Of a DNA stretch of 64,000 bases, positions 16,565-28,011 are shown one piece after another (position 1 is the stretch's first letter; every line of letters starts with the position of its first letter). The position numbers and the translations under genes are program-made. Below the pieces are notes generated by a model. That model searched no databases. It had not been told where the DNA came from and worked only from the letters and a program-made list of their open reading frames with translations. This DNA comes from a bacterium (lineage in GTDB: Bacteria; Elusimicrobiota; Elusimicrobia; Elusimicrobiales; UBA9959), in NCBI GenBank assembly GCA_021789695.1, contig JAJYJH010000004.1:62001-126000 (forward strand), read 5' to 3'.

Positions 16565-16848
16565 CTCTTACTCCCGTATCGGCCGCGCTTTCCGGCGCGC
16601 TGACGGGGCTGGCGTCCGGCTGGCTTTCCAGGCTGGCGCTGAAGCGGGTGTTCCGTTCCGAAGACAAGGTTTTCTACGCGGTCTTCGCGGGCGGCATACT
16701 GGCCAGGCTGGCGCTGCTCGCCTGCGCGGTTTGGATTTTAAGACGCGAAAATTATATAATAATTGTCCTGTTTTCCGTGGCTTTGATCTTGACGCAGACG
16801 GTTTTCGAGGCTTTTCCTCTTAAGCATGGGACTAAAAGAGATACTTGA
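16561..16848 (+). CDS. Small membrane protein of the ATP synthase operon (ATP synthase subunit I-like)
   Basis: The 95-residue protein begins at the ATG that overlaps the atpI stop (ATGA) and ends 23 bases inside atpB. It has about three to four hydrophobic segments (ALSGALTGLASGWLS, VFYAVFAGGILARLALLACAVWIL, NYIIIVLFSVALILTQTVFEAFPL). Size, charge and place between atpI and atpB match the second small subunit I-like protein seen in many bacterial F-type operons. A direct role is not proven. Confidence 0.7.
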   Translation: MTLTPVSAALSGALTGLASGWLSRLALKRVFRSEDKVFYAVFAGGILARLALLACAVWILRRENYIIIVLFSVALILTQTVFEAFPLKHGTKRDT

Positions 16849-17587
16849 GCACCATGTGGTGGACCATGTCTGGTCCTGGATAGCGCTGGGGCCGTTGCAT
16901 CTTCCCGTCTCGCGCTTCCTGCTGATGATGGCGATAGCGGCCGTCATCCTGCTTGTCGTCTTTCCGCTCGTCATACGCAGCCGCTCCGCGGCGCTGGCGC
17001 CCTACCGCTCTATGATAGAGATGGTGGTGTTGTTCGTCCGCGACGAAATAGTGCTGCCGAACCTGGGCTCGAAGGGCCCGGGCTATATGCCCTATTTCGC
17101 CACGCTTTTTTTCTTCATCCTGATCATGAACCTTATAGGGCTGGTGCCCTACGGCTCCACCGCCACCGGCAACTGGTCCGTCACGGGTGGTCTGGCGCTA
17201 ACCAGCTTCGTGCTGATAAACTTCGCTGGCATGCGCGAGCAGGGCGTGTTGGGCTATCTGGGCCACATCGTGCCCAGGGGCGTACCGGGCTGGCTGTACG
17301 CGCCCTTGTTCGTCATAGAGCTGCTGAGCCTGGTTACCAAGACCGTGGCGCTCTGCGTGCGTCTCTTCGCCAATATGGTGGCGGGCCACATCGTGATCCT
17401 TTCCTTCATCAGTTTCATTTTCATCTTTGGCACGCTGGGTACGGGGGTGGGCCTGGCGGTGTCGCCGGTGTCGGTGGCGCTGGTGCTGTTCTCGCTGCTG
17501 TTGGAGGTCTTCGTGGCCTTCCTGCAGGCCTACGTTTTCGTGTTTCTGACGGCCATCTTCACCGGCATGGCCATGCACCCCCATTGA
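16826..17587 (+). CDS. atpB: F-type ATP synthase subunit a
   Basis: The 253-residue integral membrane stator subunit forms the ion half-channels beside the c-ring. Its essential arginine is in KTVALCVRLFANMVAGH in the next-to-last long helix. NLIGLVPYG and the C-terminal LQAYVFVFLTAIFTGMAMHPH are also standard. Length is normal. The start codon lies inside the preceding gene, so translation is coupled. Confidence 0.95.
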   Translation: MGLKEILEHHVVDHVWSWIALGPLHLPVSRFLLMMAIAAVILLVVFPLVIRSRSAALAPYRSMIEMVVLFVRDEIVLPNLGSKGPGYMPYFATLFFFILIMNLIGLVPYGSTATGNWSVTGGLALTSFVLINFAGMREQGVLGYLGHIVPRGVPGWLYAPLFVIELLSLVTKTVALCVRLFANMVAGHIVILSFISFIFIFGTLGTGVGLAVSPVSVALVLFSLLLEVFVAFLQAYVFVFLTAIFTGMAMHPH

Positions 17588-17635
17588 GCGGGACGGATTT
17601 TTGGTTCATGGTTGATCTTAAACGGAGGTAGTACA

Positions 17636-17932
17636 ATGAACGACTTGACGTTTCTCGGTCTCGGCTATATAGGCGCCGGCGTAGGCGCCGGCCTGACGCT
17701 GATAGGCGCCGGAGTGGGCATTGGCCTGGTAGGCAAAGGCGCGGTGGAAGGCACCGCCCGCCAGCCAGAGGCCGGCGGCGCACTGCGCACCACGATGATC
17801 ATCGCGGCGGCCCTTATCGAGGGTCTCGCCTTCTTCGCGCTGGTCATCTGCCTGCTGGCTGTGATGAACTTCTCGATGCCGAAGCCGGAGCCCGGCGCCG
17901 CTGTCCCGGCCCAGACCGCGGCCCAGAAGTAA
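17636..17932 (+). CDS. atpE: F-type ATP synthase subunit c
   Basis: The 98-residue proteolipid forms the rotor ring. Helix 1 carries the glycine motif GAGLTLIGAGVGIGLVGKG, the polar loop is ARQPEA, and helix 2 holds the ion-binding Glu in MIIAAALIEGLAFFALVICLL. The residue after this Glu is Gly and helix 1 has Leu in place of the Na+-ligand Gln, so a proton-coupled ring is predicted. The ATG at 17636 has an excellent ribosome site (ggaggt), stronger than its neighbours, as expected for the subunit needed in most copies. An Ala/Pro-rich C-terminal tail of about 20 residues is unusual. Confidence 0.95.
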   Translation: MNDLTFLGLGYIGAGVGAGLTLIGAGVGIGLVGKGAVEGTARQPEAGGALRTTMIIAAALIEGLAFFALVICLLAVMNFSMPKPEPGAAVPAQTAAQK

Positions 17933-17985
17933 GCCGCGCGCGACCAGGGGGCGGGGCCGCGCGCCGCCGCCCGCCGCGCGCTTTT
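17931..17985 (+). terminator. Attenuator-like stem-loop between atpE and atpF
   Basis: Directly after the atpE stop, AAGCCGCGCGC can pair (one bulged C) with GCGCGCTT at 17976-17983. An inner GGGCGG/CCGCC stem fills the loop, and TTTT follows. Such a structure can halt part of transcription or protect the atpE message, raising the ratio of c subunits over the rest. Confidence 0.5.
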
Positions 17986-18008
17986 AGAACCAGCAGCCAG
18001 GAGCCGTT

Positions 18009-18530
18009 ATGGAAGCGTTGATAAAGCCCGAATTCGGTCTGATGTTCTGGACCATACTCTGCTTCGTCCTGCTGAGCGTGGTGCTGGCCCGCACGGCATG
18101 GGGCCCTCTGATGAAGGCGGTGGACGACCGCGAGAAGGCCATAAAGAGCGACCGTCGCGCCGCGGAGACGGCCAGGGCCGAGGCCGAGAAGGCCAGGGCC
18201 GAACTGGAGTCCCGGCTGGCCGAGCTGAAGGCCGAGATATCCCGCAGGCTGGAAGAAGCCCGCGCGCAGGCTTCGCGCGAGAAAGACTCCGTCATAGAGG
18301 AGGCCCGCCGCAGCGCGGCCCAGATAGTGGAGTCCTCCCGCCGCGAGATAGAGGCTCAGAAACTGGAGGCCGCCCGCGACCTCAAGAACAAGGTGGCCGA
18401 GCTCTCCGTGCTGGCCGCCGAGCGCATCCTGCTCAAGCAGTTGGACCGCCGCGCCAACACCGACCTGGCCTCCCGTTACCTCTCCGAGCTGGAGAAGGAG
18501 AAGCCGGAACTGAGTCTGGGGAACAACTGA
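18009..18530 (+). CDS. atpF: F-type ATP synthase subunit b
   Basis: The 173-residue peripheral stalk protein has one N-terminal membrane helix (FGLMFWTILCFVLLSVVLA) followed by a long Ala/Glu/Arg-rich coiled coil (residues 35-150), the dimeric stalk that binds subunit delta. Length is usual. Ribosome site caggag is present. Its stop overlaps the atpH start by one base. Confidence 0.93.
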   Translation: MEALIKPEFGLMFWTILCFVLLSVVLARTAWGPLMKAVDDREKAIKSDRRAAETARAEAEKARAELESRLAELKAEISRRLEEARAQASREKDSVIEEARRSAAQIVESSRREIEAQKLEAARDLKNKVAELSVLAAERILLKQLDRRANTDLASRYLSELEKEKPELSLGNN

Positions 18531-19084
18531 TGGACCCGAGCGCCAGAATACTAGCCAAGCGCTATGCCAGGGCCTACATGGACCTGGACGGCAAGCCCTA
18601 CGGCCCCGAAGCCGAGGCGGGCGCCCTGAAGAAGCTGGAATGCCTGATAAGGGTCTTCGAACTGGCGCGCCCCTACCGGAAGGTGCTGACCCATCCCGCG
18701 ATAAACAGCGAGGTGAGGCTGGAGGTGCTGGGGAAGATACTGGGCGCGACCAACTGCGGCCCGGCGGCGGCCTTCTCCGCGCTGCTGGTGCGCGAGGGGC
18801 GCTTCGGCCTGCTGGACGAGGTCATGGCGGAGTGCGTGCGCCTCAACGATTCCTTCCGCGGCCTGGTGCGCGCCGAGGTGTACAGCCGCTACGAGCTTTC
18901 CGAGGGTGAGATGAAGCGGATGACGGCGCTGCTGGCCGCGGCGGTGGGGAAGAAGGTGAGCCTGCGCCAGGTTCTGGCCGAGCGCGTGCTCGGCGGGTTT
19001 GAGATAAAGATCGGGGACAACCTTATAGACGCCAGCGCGCGAGGCAGGCTGGAGGCCATGAAGGCCGGCCTGCTGAGAACATAG
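18530..19084 (+). CDS. atpH: F-type ATP synthase subunit delta
   Basis: The 184-residue protein links the peripheral stalk to the top of the alpha3beta3 head. ARILAKRYARAYMD at the start, an all-helix N-terminal domain (RPYRKVLTHPAINSEVRLEVLGKIL) and the C-terminal LGGFEIKIGDNLIDASARGRLEAMK are the family hallmarks. Start chosen at the ATG overlapping the atpF stop (TGATG). Confidence 0.92.
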   Translation: MDPSARILAKRYARAYMDLDGKPYGPEAEAGALKKLECLIRVFELARPYRKVLTHPAINSEVRLEVLGKILGATNCGPAAAFSALLVREGRFGLLDEVMAECVRLNDSFRGLVRAEVYSRYELSEGEMKRMTALLAAAVGKKVSLRQVLAERVLGGFEIKIGDNLIDASARGRLEAMKAGLLRT

Positions 19085-19096
19085 CCTGAGGACCTT

Positions 19097-20614
<1,518 letters not shown>

Positions 20615-20629
20615 GATAAGGAGACGGCC

Positions 20630-21553
20630 ATGAAAAGGTACCTTGTAACGGGCGGGGCTGGTTTCGTCGGGGCCAACGTGGCCTTCGCGCTCGAACACGA
20701 GCGCAAGGCCGCCGTGGTCGTGCTGGACGACTTCTCCTCCGGCCATTACAAGAACCTGAGCGGTTTTGCCGGCGAGGTGGTGACCGGCGACATTGGCTCG
20801 CGCGGCTGGTTCGAGCGGGTGGGCCGGGTGGACGCCATCCTGCACCAGGCCGCAGTGGTGGATACCACCGAGACCGACCAGCGCAAGATGATGGCCGTCA
20901 ACGTGGACGCCTTCCGCAACGTGCTGGAGTACGCCGCCGTTTACGGCGTGAAGAGCGTGGTCTACGCTTCCTCGGCCGCCGTTTATGGCAATTCCAAGTG
21001 CCCGATGCGCGAGGACCAGGAGCCTACGCCGGAGAACGTCTACGGCTTCTCGAAGGCCATCATGGACAACGTCGCGCGCGAGTTCGCCGCCTCGCGCAAG
21101 GACATGACCATAGTCGGCCTTCGCTACTTCAACGTGTATGGCCCGCGCGAATATTACAAGGGCAAGATGGGCAGTATGGTCTTCCAGCTCTACAACCAGA
21201 TGAAGGCCGGCAAGCGCCCGCGCGTGTTCAAGTACGGCGAGCAGACGCGGGATTTCGTCTACGTCAAGGACATCGTGCGCGGCAACCTGAACGCGCTCGA
21301 CGCCAAGCGCTCCTGCGTCTGCAACCTGGCCACCGGCAAGCCAGGCAGCTTCAACGACATCATCGAGGCGCTCAATAAGGCGCTGAAGACCGACCTGAGC
21401 CCGGAGTACATCGACAACCCCTATCCGTTCTATCAGAACAGGACGCAGGCCGATATGCGTAACGCGAAGGCGCTTATTAATTACCGGCCCGAGTGGAGCC
21501 TGGCCGACGGCGTGGCTGACTACGTGAAAATACTGGAGAAGGCTAAGATCTGA
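20630..21553 (+). CDS. HldD-like ADP-glyceromanno-heptose 6-epimerase inside the ATP synthase operon
   Basis: The 307-residue short-chain dehydrogenase-type epimerase has the Rossmann loop GGAGFVG (8-14), SSAAVYG and the catalytic Tyr/Lys pair in VYGFSK. The segment LRYFNVYGPREYYKGKMGSM and the C-terminal FTQADL-like RTQADMRNAKAL are typical of HldD/RfaD, which turns ADP-D-glycero-manno-heptose into the L form for lipopolysaccharide inner core. It could also be a related nucleotide-sugar 4-epimerase. It lies between atpA and atpG, with gaps of 15 and 4 bases, and has an aaggag ribosome site, so it is made with the ATP synthase. No other heptose gene is nearby. Confidence 0.75.
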   Translation: MKRYLVTGGAGFVGANVAFALEHERKAAVVVLDDFSSGHYKNLSGFAGEVVTGDIGSRGWFERVGRVDAILHQAAVVDTTETDQRKMMAVNVDAFRNVLEYAAVYGVKSVVYASSAAVYGNSKCPMREDQEPTPENVYGFSKAIMDNVAREFAASRKDMTIVGLRYFNVYGPREYYKGKMGSMVFQLYNQMKAGKRPRVFKYGEQTRDFVYVKDIVRGNLNALDAKRSCVCNLATGKPGSFNDIIEALNKALKTDLSPEYIDNPYPFYQNRTQADMRNAKALINYRPEWSLADGVADYVKILEKAKI

Positions 21554-21557
21554 GTTT

Positions 21558-22460
21558 ATGGCCTCATTGCGAGACATCCGGAAGCACATCTCTTCCGTCA
21601 AAAGCATCAAGCAGATAACCTACGCCATGAAGATGGTGGCGGCCGCGCGCATCAAGCGCGCGCAGAACGCCATCCTGTCGGCGCGCCCCTTTGCGGAGGA
21701 GATGGACCGCCTGATAGCTGACCTCTACGGCGAGCTCTCCGGCGACGACCTTTACGGCACCGAGGCCGGCCGGCTCTTCGAGGAGCGGCCAGCGGACAGT
21801 CCCCTCTGCCTGGTGCTGGTCACCGGCGACAAGGGGCTCTGCGGCTCCTTCAACACGAACCTGCTCAAGGCCGCCGCGGCCTGGATGCGCGCGAACCGCG
21901 GCCGGAAGATTTACGCGCTGGCCGCCGGCCGCAAGGGCCGGGACTTCCTGCGCCGCCTGAAGGGCCTGGACCTGGAGCTCTCCCACGAGCTGGTCGGCAT
22001 CTTCCCCAAGGTAACCTACGCGCACGCCCAGATTCTCAAGGAGGCCGTGCTGAAGCTCTACGACGAGGCCGGCGTGGAGAGCGTGACGCTGATTTACAAC
22101 GAGTTCAAATCCATGATGGCGCAGCACGTGGTCACAGACCAGTTGCTGCCGCTGAAGAAGCACATATTGGAGGCAGGCCCGGAGCGGCCTCCCAGGAGAA
22201 CGGACTTTTCCTTCGAGCCGCAGAAGACCGAGCTGTTGGGCGCTCTGCTGCCGCGCCACATAGGCGCCCAGCTTTACCGCACGCTGCTGGAGTCGCAGGC
22301 GGCCGAGCTGGCGGCCCGCATGAGCGCGATGGAGGCCGCCTCCAAGAACGCGGCGGACCTGATAGACGGGCTGACGCTCAAGATGAACAAGACCCGCCAG
22401 GCGATGATCACCACCGAGCTCAACGAGATCGTGAGCGGCTCGGAGGCGCTGAATGGTTAG
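21558..22460 (+). CDS. atpG: F-type ATP synthase subunit gamma
   Basis: The 300-residue central rotor shaft has the N-terminal coiled coil (RDIRKHISSVKSIKQITYAM then KMVAAARIKRAQ) and the matching C-terminal helix (AMEAASKNAADLIDGLTLKMNKTRQAMITTEL). The middle domain carries VTGDKGLCGSFN. It starts 4 bases after the epimerase stop, with its ribosome site inside that gene. Length is normal. Confidence 0.95.
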   Translation: MASLRDIRKHISSVKSIKQITYAMKMVAAARIKRAQNAILSARPFAEEMDRLIADLYGELSGDDLYGTEAGRLFEERPADSPLCLVLVTGDKGLCGSFNTNLLKAAAAWMRANRGRKIYALAAGRKGRDFLRRLKGLDLELSHELVGIFPKVTYAHAQILKEAVLKLYDEAGVESVTLIYNEFKSMMAQHVVTDQLLPLKKHILEAGPERPPRRTDFSFEPQKTELLGALLPRHIGAQLYRTLLESQAAELAARMSAMEAASKNAADLIDGLTLKMNKTRQAMITTELNEIVSGSEALNG

Positions 22461-22469
22461 AGAATTTAA

Positions 22470-23915
<1,446 letters not shown>

Positions 23916-23924
23916 GCCGGGGCC

Positions 23925-24359
23925 ATGGACAAGAAACATCTCCTGCTCACCATAGTCACTCCGGAAAGGACCGTGCTTTCCGGGAAGCCGGTGGACTCCG
24001 TGGCCGTTCCTGCGGCCGGCGGCGAGCTGGGCGTGCTGCCCGGCCACGCGCCGTACGTGGTGCAGCTCAAAGAAGGGATGATGCATTACAAGGACGGCCC
24101 CAACAAGGAGTTTTTCTCTGTGCTCTCCGGTTTCGCCGAGATCGCCCCCGACCGGGTGCTGGTGCTGGCGGAGGCTGCTGAACTGGCCAAGGAAGTGGAC
24201 GAGGAACGCGCCAGGCAGGCCTACCAGAAGGCAAAGGATAAGCTGTCCTTCAAACCGGCCGACCTGGACCTGGAAGAGGCCGGCGCGGCCCTGCGCCGCG
24301 CCGCCGCGCGCCTGAAAGTGGCCGAGTTCCAGCGCAAGCGCCGCAGGCAGCAACAATAA
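23925..24359 (+). CDS. atpC: F-type ATP synthase subunit epsilon
   Basis: The 144-residue protein has the ten-strand beta sandwich (LTIVTPERTVLSGKPVDSVAVPA, GELGVLPGHAPYV) and two C-terminal helices (DEERARQAYQKAKDKL and the Arg/Ala-rich end) that can extend into the head and block ATP hydrolysis. It is the last gene of the F-type operon, and a strong terminator follows 18 bases on. Confidence 0.93.
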   Translation: MDKKHLLLTIVTPERTVLSGKPVDSVAVPAAGGELGVLPGHAPYVVQLKEGMMHYKDGPNKEFFSVLSGFAEIAPDRVLVLAEAAELAKEVDEERARQAYQKAKDKLSFKPADLDLEEAGAALRRAAARLKVAEFQRKRRRQQQ

Positions 24360-24377
24360 GCGTCCGCCGGCCCGGGA

Positions 24378-24406
24378 ATACCCCGCTCCGAGCGGGGTAT
24401 TTTTTT
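24378..24406 (+). terminator. Strong intrinsic terminator of the F-type ATP synthase operon
   Basis: A perfect 10-bp stem (ATACCCCGCT / AGCGGGGTAT) with a 3-base loop is followed by seven T residues. It clearly separates the F-type from the V/A-type operon. Confidence 0.93.
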
Positions 24407-24438
24407 GTTTTGCCGGGCCTTGCATTTCCCGGCCCTGT

Positions 24439-24516
24439 TTGCTAACCTGAACTTGGGGGAAGTCAATAAAACGTAAGGCACCGGTTCCGCGGCTCCGCCG
24501 CGGTGCACGGCTTTTT
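24439..24516 (+). promoter_or_regulatory. Putative promoter and leader hairpin of the V/A-type ATPase operon
   Basis: A weak promoter may be formed by TTGCTA (24439-24444) and TCAATA about 18 bases on. A perfect 7-bp GC hairpin (CCGCGGC-tcc-GCCGCGG, 24487-24503) follows, and a T5 run sits at 24512-24516. This could be a leader attenuator. The -10 match is poor. Confidence 0.3.
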
Positions 24517-24535
24517 AGTGCGCGGAGGGGTGGGG

Positions 24536-24877
24536 ATGAAGGAAATCATAGACAGGATACTGGCTGCCGAGGCCGAGGGCGGGCGAGCCGTAGCCGAAGC
24601 CCGTTCCCGCGGCGAGGCCGTCCTGGCCGCCGCGCGGGCGCGGGCGGTAGAACTGAGGGAGACCCTTCTAAGGACCGCGGAGCTGGAGGCCGCCGCGCGG
24701 GCGGAAGAGCTCCTGGCCGCGGCCGCGCGGGCGCGGGCGGAAAGGCTCGAGCGCCGGCGCCGGGAGCTGGAAGCCGTTATTTCCGGGCGCTCCGGGAGGC
24801 GGGCCGAAGCGGCGCGCGAAGCGGCGCGCTTGGTGCTTGGAGCGGGACGGGGGGCATGGACGGAGTCAAGGACATAG
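24536..24877 (+). CDS. V/A-type ATPase peripheral stalk subunit H (G-type)
   Basis: The 113-residue protein is an almost unbroken Ala/Glu/Arg-rich helix, typical of the H (also called G) subunit that pairs with subunit E in the peripheral stalks. The first 15 residues MKEIIDRILAAEAEG are the conserved part. The ATG at 24536 follows a GGAGGGG ribosome site. A frame extension upstream to 24503 is unlikely. It overlaps subunit C by 22 bases. Confidence 0.75.
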   Translation: MKEIIDRILAAEAEGGRAVAEARSRGEAVLAAARARAVELRETLLRTAELEAAARAEELLAAAARARAERLERRRRELEAVISGRSGRRAEAAREAARLVLGAGRGAWTESRT

Positions 24878-25809
24878 AATACCTGGCGGCAAGGCTCCAC
24901 GGCCGCCGCGCCAGATTGGCGGAAGGCGCGCGGCTGAGGGCCCTCTGCGCCCTCGGCTCAACGGCGGCCCTGGCAGAAGCGCTGTTGCCTGGCTCCGGTA
25001 TAAAGGAGGCCGCGCCGCTTCAGCGGGCTCTCGCCGGGCGGCTGGCCGCCGAGGTCCTGGAAATAGCCGATTCGCTTGCCGGTCCGCTAGGGGAGTTCGT
25101 GTGCGGAGAGTGTGACCGCTTCAGGCTAGAGAACATCAAAACCGCGGCGCGTTTTCTGGAGTCCGGCCGCGAAGGGGCTGCGCCGGAAGAGCTGTTCATC
25201 CGGCTGCCGGCGGAGCTCGGCTGCGGACCTGAGTTGGCGGCGGCCGGCAGCAGGGAGGAGTTGGTTTCCCTTGTGCCGGCCGGGCCGCTGCGCTCGGGGC
25301 TGTTCCGCGTTTATACAAGGCAGCCCACGCCCGCGCCGGTTTTCGCGCTGGAAACGGCCCTGGAAAGGGGCCGTCTGGAATACGCCGCGGAGCTGGCGGG
25401 GCGGCTCGGCGGCCGCGACGGAGAGGCCGCCTCGCTTTTCTGCCGGTTGAACACGGCGCTGTTCGGGGCGTTGCTGGCCGCGCGCCTGCGGCTGACGCCG
25501 GGAGCCGGGGACGCGGCGGAGCCGGTCAGCGCTAAGGCGCTTACAGAGGAAGCCTTCGTTCTCGCCGGCCTGGCGGCCGCCGGCGAGGCCCCGGCGGACC
25601 CGGAGCTCTCGGCCTGGGCGATTTACTCCGGGCTGGCAGGCAGGTATTTCAGGCGCTGGCACATGACGTTCGGCGCGGCGCTGTTCTATCTGGCGTTGCG
25701 GCTGAATGAGCTGCGCGCGCTTGGGACCGTTTCGGAGGGGTTGCGCCTGAAGATTCCTGCGGGCGAACTGGCCGTTCTCGCGGGTTCAGCGGGAGACGCG
25801 GATGTTTAG
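24856..25809 (+). CDS. V/A-type ATPase subunit C (central stalk cap)
   Basis: The 317-residue helical protein starts DIEYLAARLHGRRARL, the usual start of subunit C/d, which sits on the K ring like a funnel and holds the D/F shaft. RLENIKTAARFLESG and ELRALGTVSEGLRLKIPAGEL mark repeats of the three-lobed fold. Family members are about 320-350 residues. It overlaps the I gene by 8 bases. In many bacterial V/A operons C follows E; here it comes second. Confidence 0.83.
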   Translation: MDGVKDIEYLAARLHGRRARLAEGARLRALCALGSTAALAEALLPGSGIKEAAPLQRALAGRLAAEVLEIADSLAGPLGEFVCGECDRFRLENIKTAARFLESGREGAAPEELFIRLPAELGCGPELAAAGSREELVSLVPAGPLRSGLFRVYTRQPTPAPVFALETALERGRLEYAAELAGRLGGRDGEAASLFCRLNTALFGALLAARLRLTPGAGDAAEPVSAKALTEEAFVLAGLAAAGEAPADPELSAWAIYSGLAGRYFRRWHMTFGAALFYLALRLNELRALGTVSEGLRLKIPAGELAVLAGSAGDADV

Positions 25810-27691
25810 GCCGGCCGAAATGCGGAGGCTGGAAGCCGTGCTGCCGGCTGAAAAGCTGGAGGCCGCCCTGCGCGGCCTGGGGAGCGCGGGCGCGGTGGAG
25901 CTTTCCCGGGCGGCCTATCCCGCCGTTTCCGGCGCGCAGCGGCCTGAAACCAGCTACGCCGCGCTCTCCGTCCGGCTGCGCGCCCTGATAAAAAAACTTG
26001 ATTGCGGCGGCGCGGCACCTGCCGGGCGCATGAGCGCCGCAGAGGCCGTTGCAGCGCTGGACCGTTGGGAGCGGGCCTCCGGCTATCCGCTCAAGCGCCG
26101 CGCCGAGCTGGAGGCGGAACTGCCTGGCCTGCTGGCGGCGGCAAGAGGGACCGCTCCTTACCGCGGCCTGGCGCTGCCGTGCATGGGGCACGGCCTGCGC
26201 TTCGTCTGCCTCCGCGCGGGCAGCCTGCCTGCGAATGCGGCGGATGGGCTGGAAGGCTCCATCCCGAGGTTCTGGGCGCTGCTGGTCCTGCCCTCCTCCG
26301 GAGGGCGTGTCGGGGTCTTGGCGCTGGCGCCGAAAAGCTTGGAGGCGGAACTGGACGCCTGGCTGAAGAGCCTCGGTTTTGCTAGTTCCGATGCCGGCGG
26401 GCCAGGCCTGACGCTGGGCGCCATGGCGGCTGGCGCCGCCGCGCGGGCCGAGGCCGCCGCGGCGGAGCTGCGCAGATTCTCCGACGGAATCCGCGCTCTG
26501 GCTCTGGGGGCCGCCGGCGCGCTGGCCTCAGCCTCTCAAGCTCTGGCCGAGGCTGGGGCCCTCGCCGAGGCCGGCGCGCTGGCCGGCCGCACGGCCAGCG
26601 TCGCCGTGCTCTTCGGCTGGGTGCCGGCCTCGCAGGCCGGCAGGGCCGGGCGGGTCTTGGCGGAAGCCTGCGGCGGCCTTTGCGCGGCGGAAAGCCGTTC
26701 GCCCGAGCGCGGCTCTTCCCCGCCGGTGCTGTTGGCCCAGCCGGGGTTGCTGAAGCCTTTCGCCGCGCTGGTGGCAGCCTACGGCCTGCCCCGCTATGGC
26801 GGCTTGGACCCCACGGTCTTCGCGGCGCTGATTTTCCTGCCTATGTTCGGCATGATGTTCGGGGACTGCGGTCACGGAGCCCTCGTCGGTTTTGTAGGGC
26901 TATGGTTGGCCCTGCGAGGCCGGCCTGACCTGCGGGCTGCGGGCTGGGGCGTCTTCGCCTGCGGCCTTTCTTCTATTTTCTTCGGCCTCCTCTACGGCAG
27001 TTTCTTCGGCCTGGAAGGTTTTAAAAAATACGCGCTGTGGCGGGATCCACTTGCGGGTGACCCTCTGGCCCTGATAAAAATCGCGCTGGCCGGGGGCGTG
27101 GCGGTTATAACGCTCGGGTTGATTCTGAATATTCATTCCCGCCTTCGTTCCGGAAATCTGGCCGGCGCGCTGCTGGGCAGGTTCGCCCTGGCCGGCCTGA
27201 TATTCTACTGGGGAGCTCTTTCCGCCGCCGCCGGCCTGCTCCCTTTCGCGGTCGCCATTCCGCTAGTCTGCGCTGGCGTTCTTTGCTGGGTGGCGGGTGG
27301 GCTGGTCCCGGGCCTGGAGCCGGGAGCGGAGGGGAGCGGTCGCGCCGGGGCCCTCGCCGCCGCGGCGATAGGGGCCTTTGAGGGCGCGTTGCTTTACCTG
27401 GCCAACACTGTCAGCTTTGTGCGCCTGGCCGCATACGCGCTCAGCCACGCCGCGCTGCTGGCGGCCGCGCTTTCCCTGCGCGACGCGGCCGACGGAATCT
27501 GGGGGCGGGGCTGTCTGGCCGGGGTGCTGTCCCTCGTGGCCGGCAACGCCGCGGCCATAGGCCTGGAGGGGCTGGTGGCCTCGGTACAGGCGCTCAGGCT
27601 GGAGTACTACGAATTCTTCGGAAAGTTCTTTGAGACCGGCGGGAGGCCTTTCAAGCCTTTCGTTCTTCAAGTTGGAGGTGAACCCAGATGA
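25802..27691 (+). CDS. V/A-type ATPase subunit I (a-subunit homologue)
   Basis: The 629-residue stator subunit has a soluble N-terminal half with helical arms and a C-terminal half of about seven to eight membrane helices. PTVFAALIFLPMFGMMFGDCGHGALVG and NTVSFVRLAAYALSHAALLAAAL are family signatures. The arginine in SFVRLAAYALSHA is the likely ion-path residue facing the K ring. The soluble half is Ala-rich with little sequence conservation, as is common. Confidence 0.9.
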   Translation: MFRPAEMRRLEAVLPAEKLEAALRGLGSAGAVELSRAAYPAVSGAQRPETSYAALSVRLRALIKKLDCGGAAPAGRMSAAEAVAALDRWERASGYPLKRRAELEAELPGLLAAARGTAPYRGLALPCMGHGLRFVCLRAGSLPANAADGLEGSIPRFWALLVLPSSGGRVGVLALAPKSLEAELDAWLKSLGFASSDAGGPGLTLGAMAAGAAARAEAAAAELRRFSDGIRALALGAAGALASASQALAEAGALAEAGALAGRTASVAVLFGWVPASQAGRAGRVLAEACGGLCAAESRSPERGSSPPVLLAQPGLLKPFAALVAAYGLPRYGGLDPTVFAALIFLPMFGMMFGDCGHGALVGFVGLWLALRGRPDLRAAGWGVFACGLSSIFFGLLYGSFFGLEGFKKYALWRDPLAGDPLALIKIALAGGVAVITLGLILNIHSRLRSGNLAGALLGRFALAGLIFYWGALSAAAGLLPFAVAIPLVCAGVLCWVAGGLVPGLEPGAEGSGRAGALAAAAIGAFEGALLYLANTVSFVRLAAYALSHAALLAAALSLRDAADGIWGRGCLAGVLSLVAGNAAAIGLEGLVASVQALRLEYYEFFGKFFETGGRPFKPFVLQVGGEPR

Positions 27692-28011
27692 AAAAGAAAT
27701 GTTCGAGCCTGGCCGCGGCGGTCCTGGCGTTCTGCGCCAGTCCGGCGGCGGCCGCTGCAGCGGCCGCCGCCGATTCCGGGGACGGACTGAACCGCTACAA
27801 GGAGATCGGTTTAGCCTTCTCCGCCGCCCTGACGATGAGCGTGTGCGTGCTTGGCGCGGCTTACGCCGTGGCGCGCATAGGCGCGGCCGCGATGGGGGCC
27901 GCTACGGAGAAGCCCGAGCTGCTGATGCGCAGCCTGATGTTTGTGGCGCTGGCGGAGGGGCTGGCCGTGCTTGGCTTCGTCATCGCGATGCTGATACTGG
28001 GTAAGATGTGA
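27688..28011 (+). CDS. V/A-type ATPase proteolipid subunit K
   Basis: The 107-residue protein has a Lys-started, Ala-rich signal-like N terminus, then two membrane helices. The second helix (LMFVALAEGLAVLGFVIAMLIL) has the ion-binding Glu in ALAEGLAV. The Na+-type LPGTQ motif of the sodium V-ATPases is missing, so protons are the predicted ion. The single-hairpin form is like that of Thermus, not the doubled eukaryotic one. Overlaps subunit F by four bases. Confidence 0.88.
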   Translation: MKKKCSSLAAAVLAFCASPAAAAAAAAADSGDGLNRYKEIGLAFSAALTMSVCVLGAAYAVARIGAAAMGAATEKPELLMRSLMFVALAEGLAVLGFVIAMLILGKM

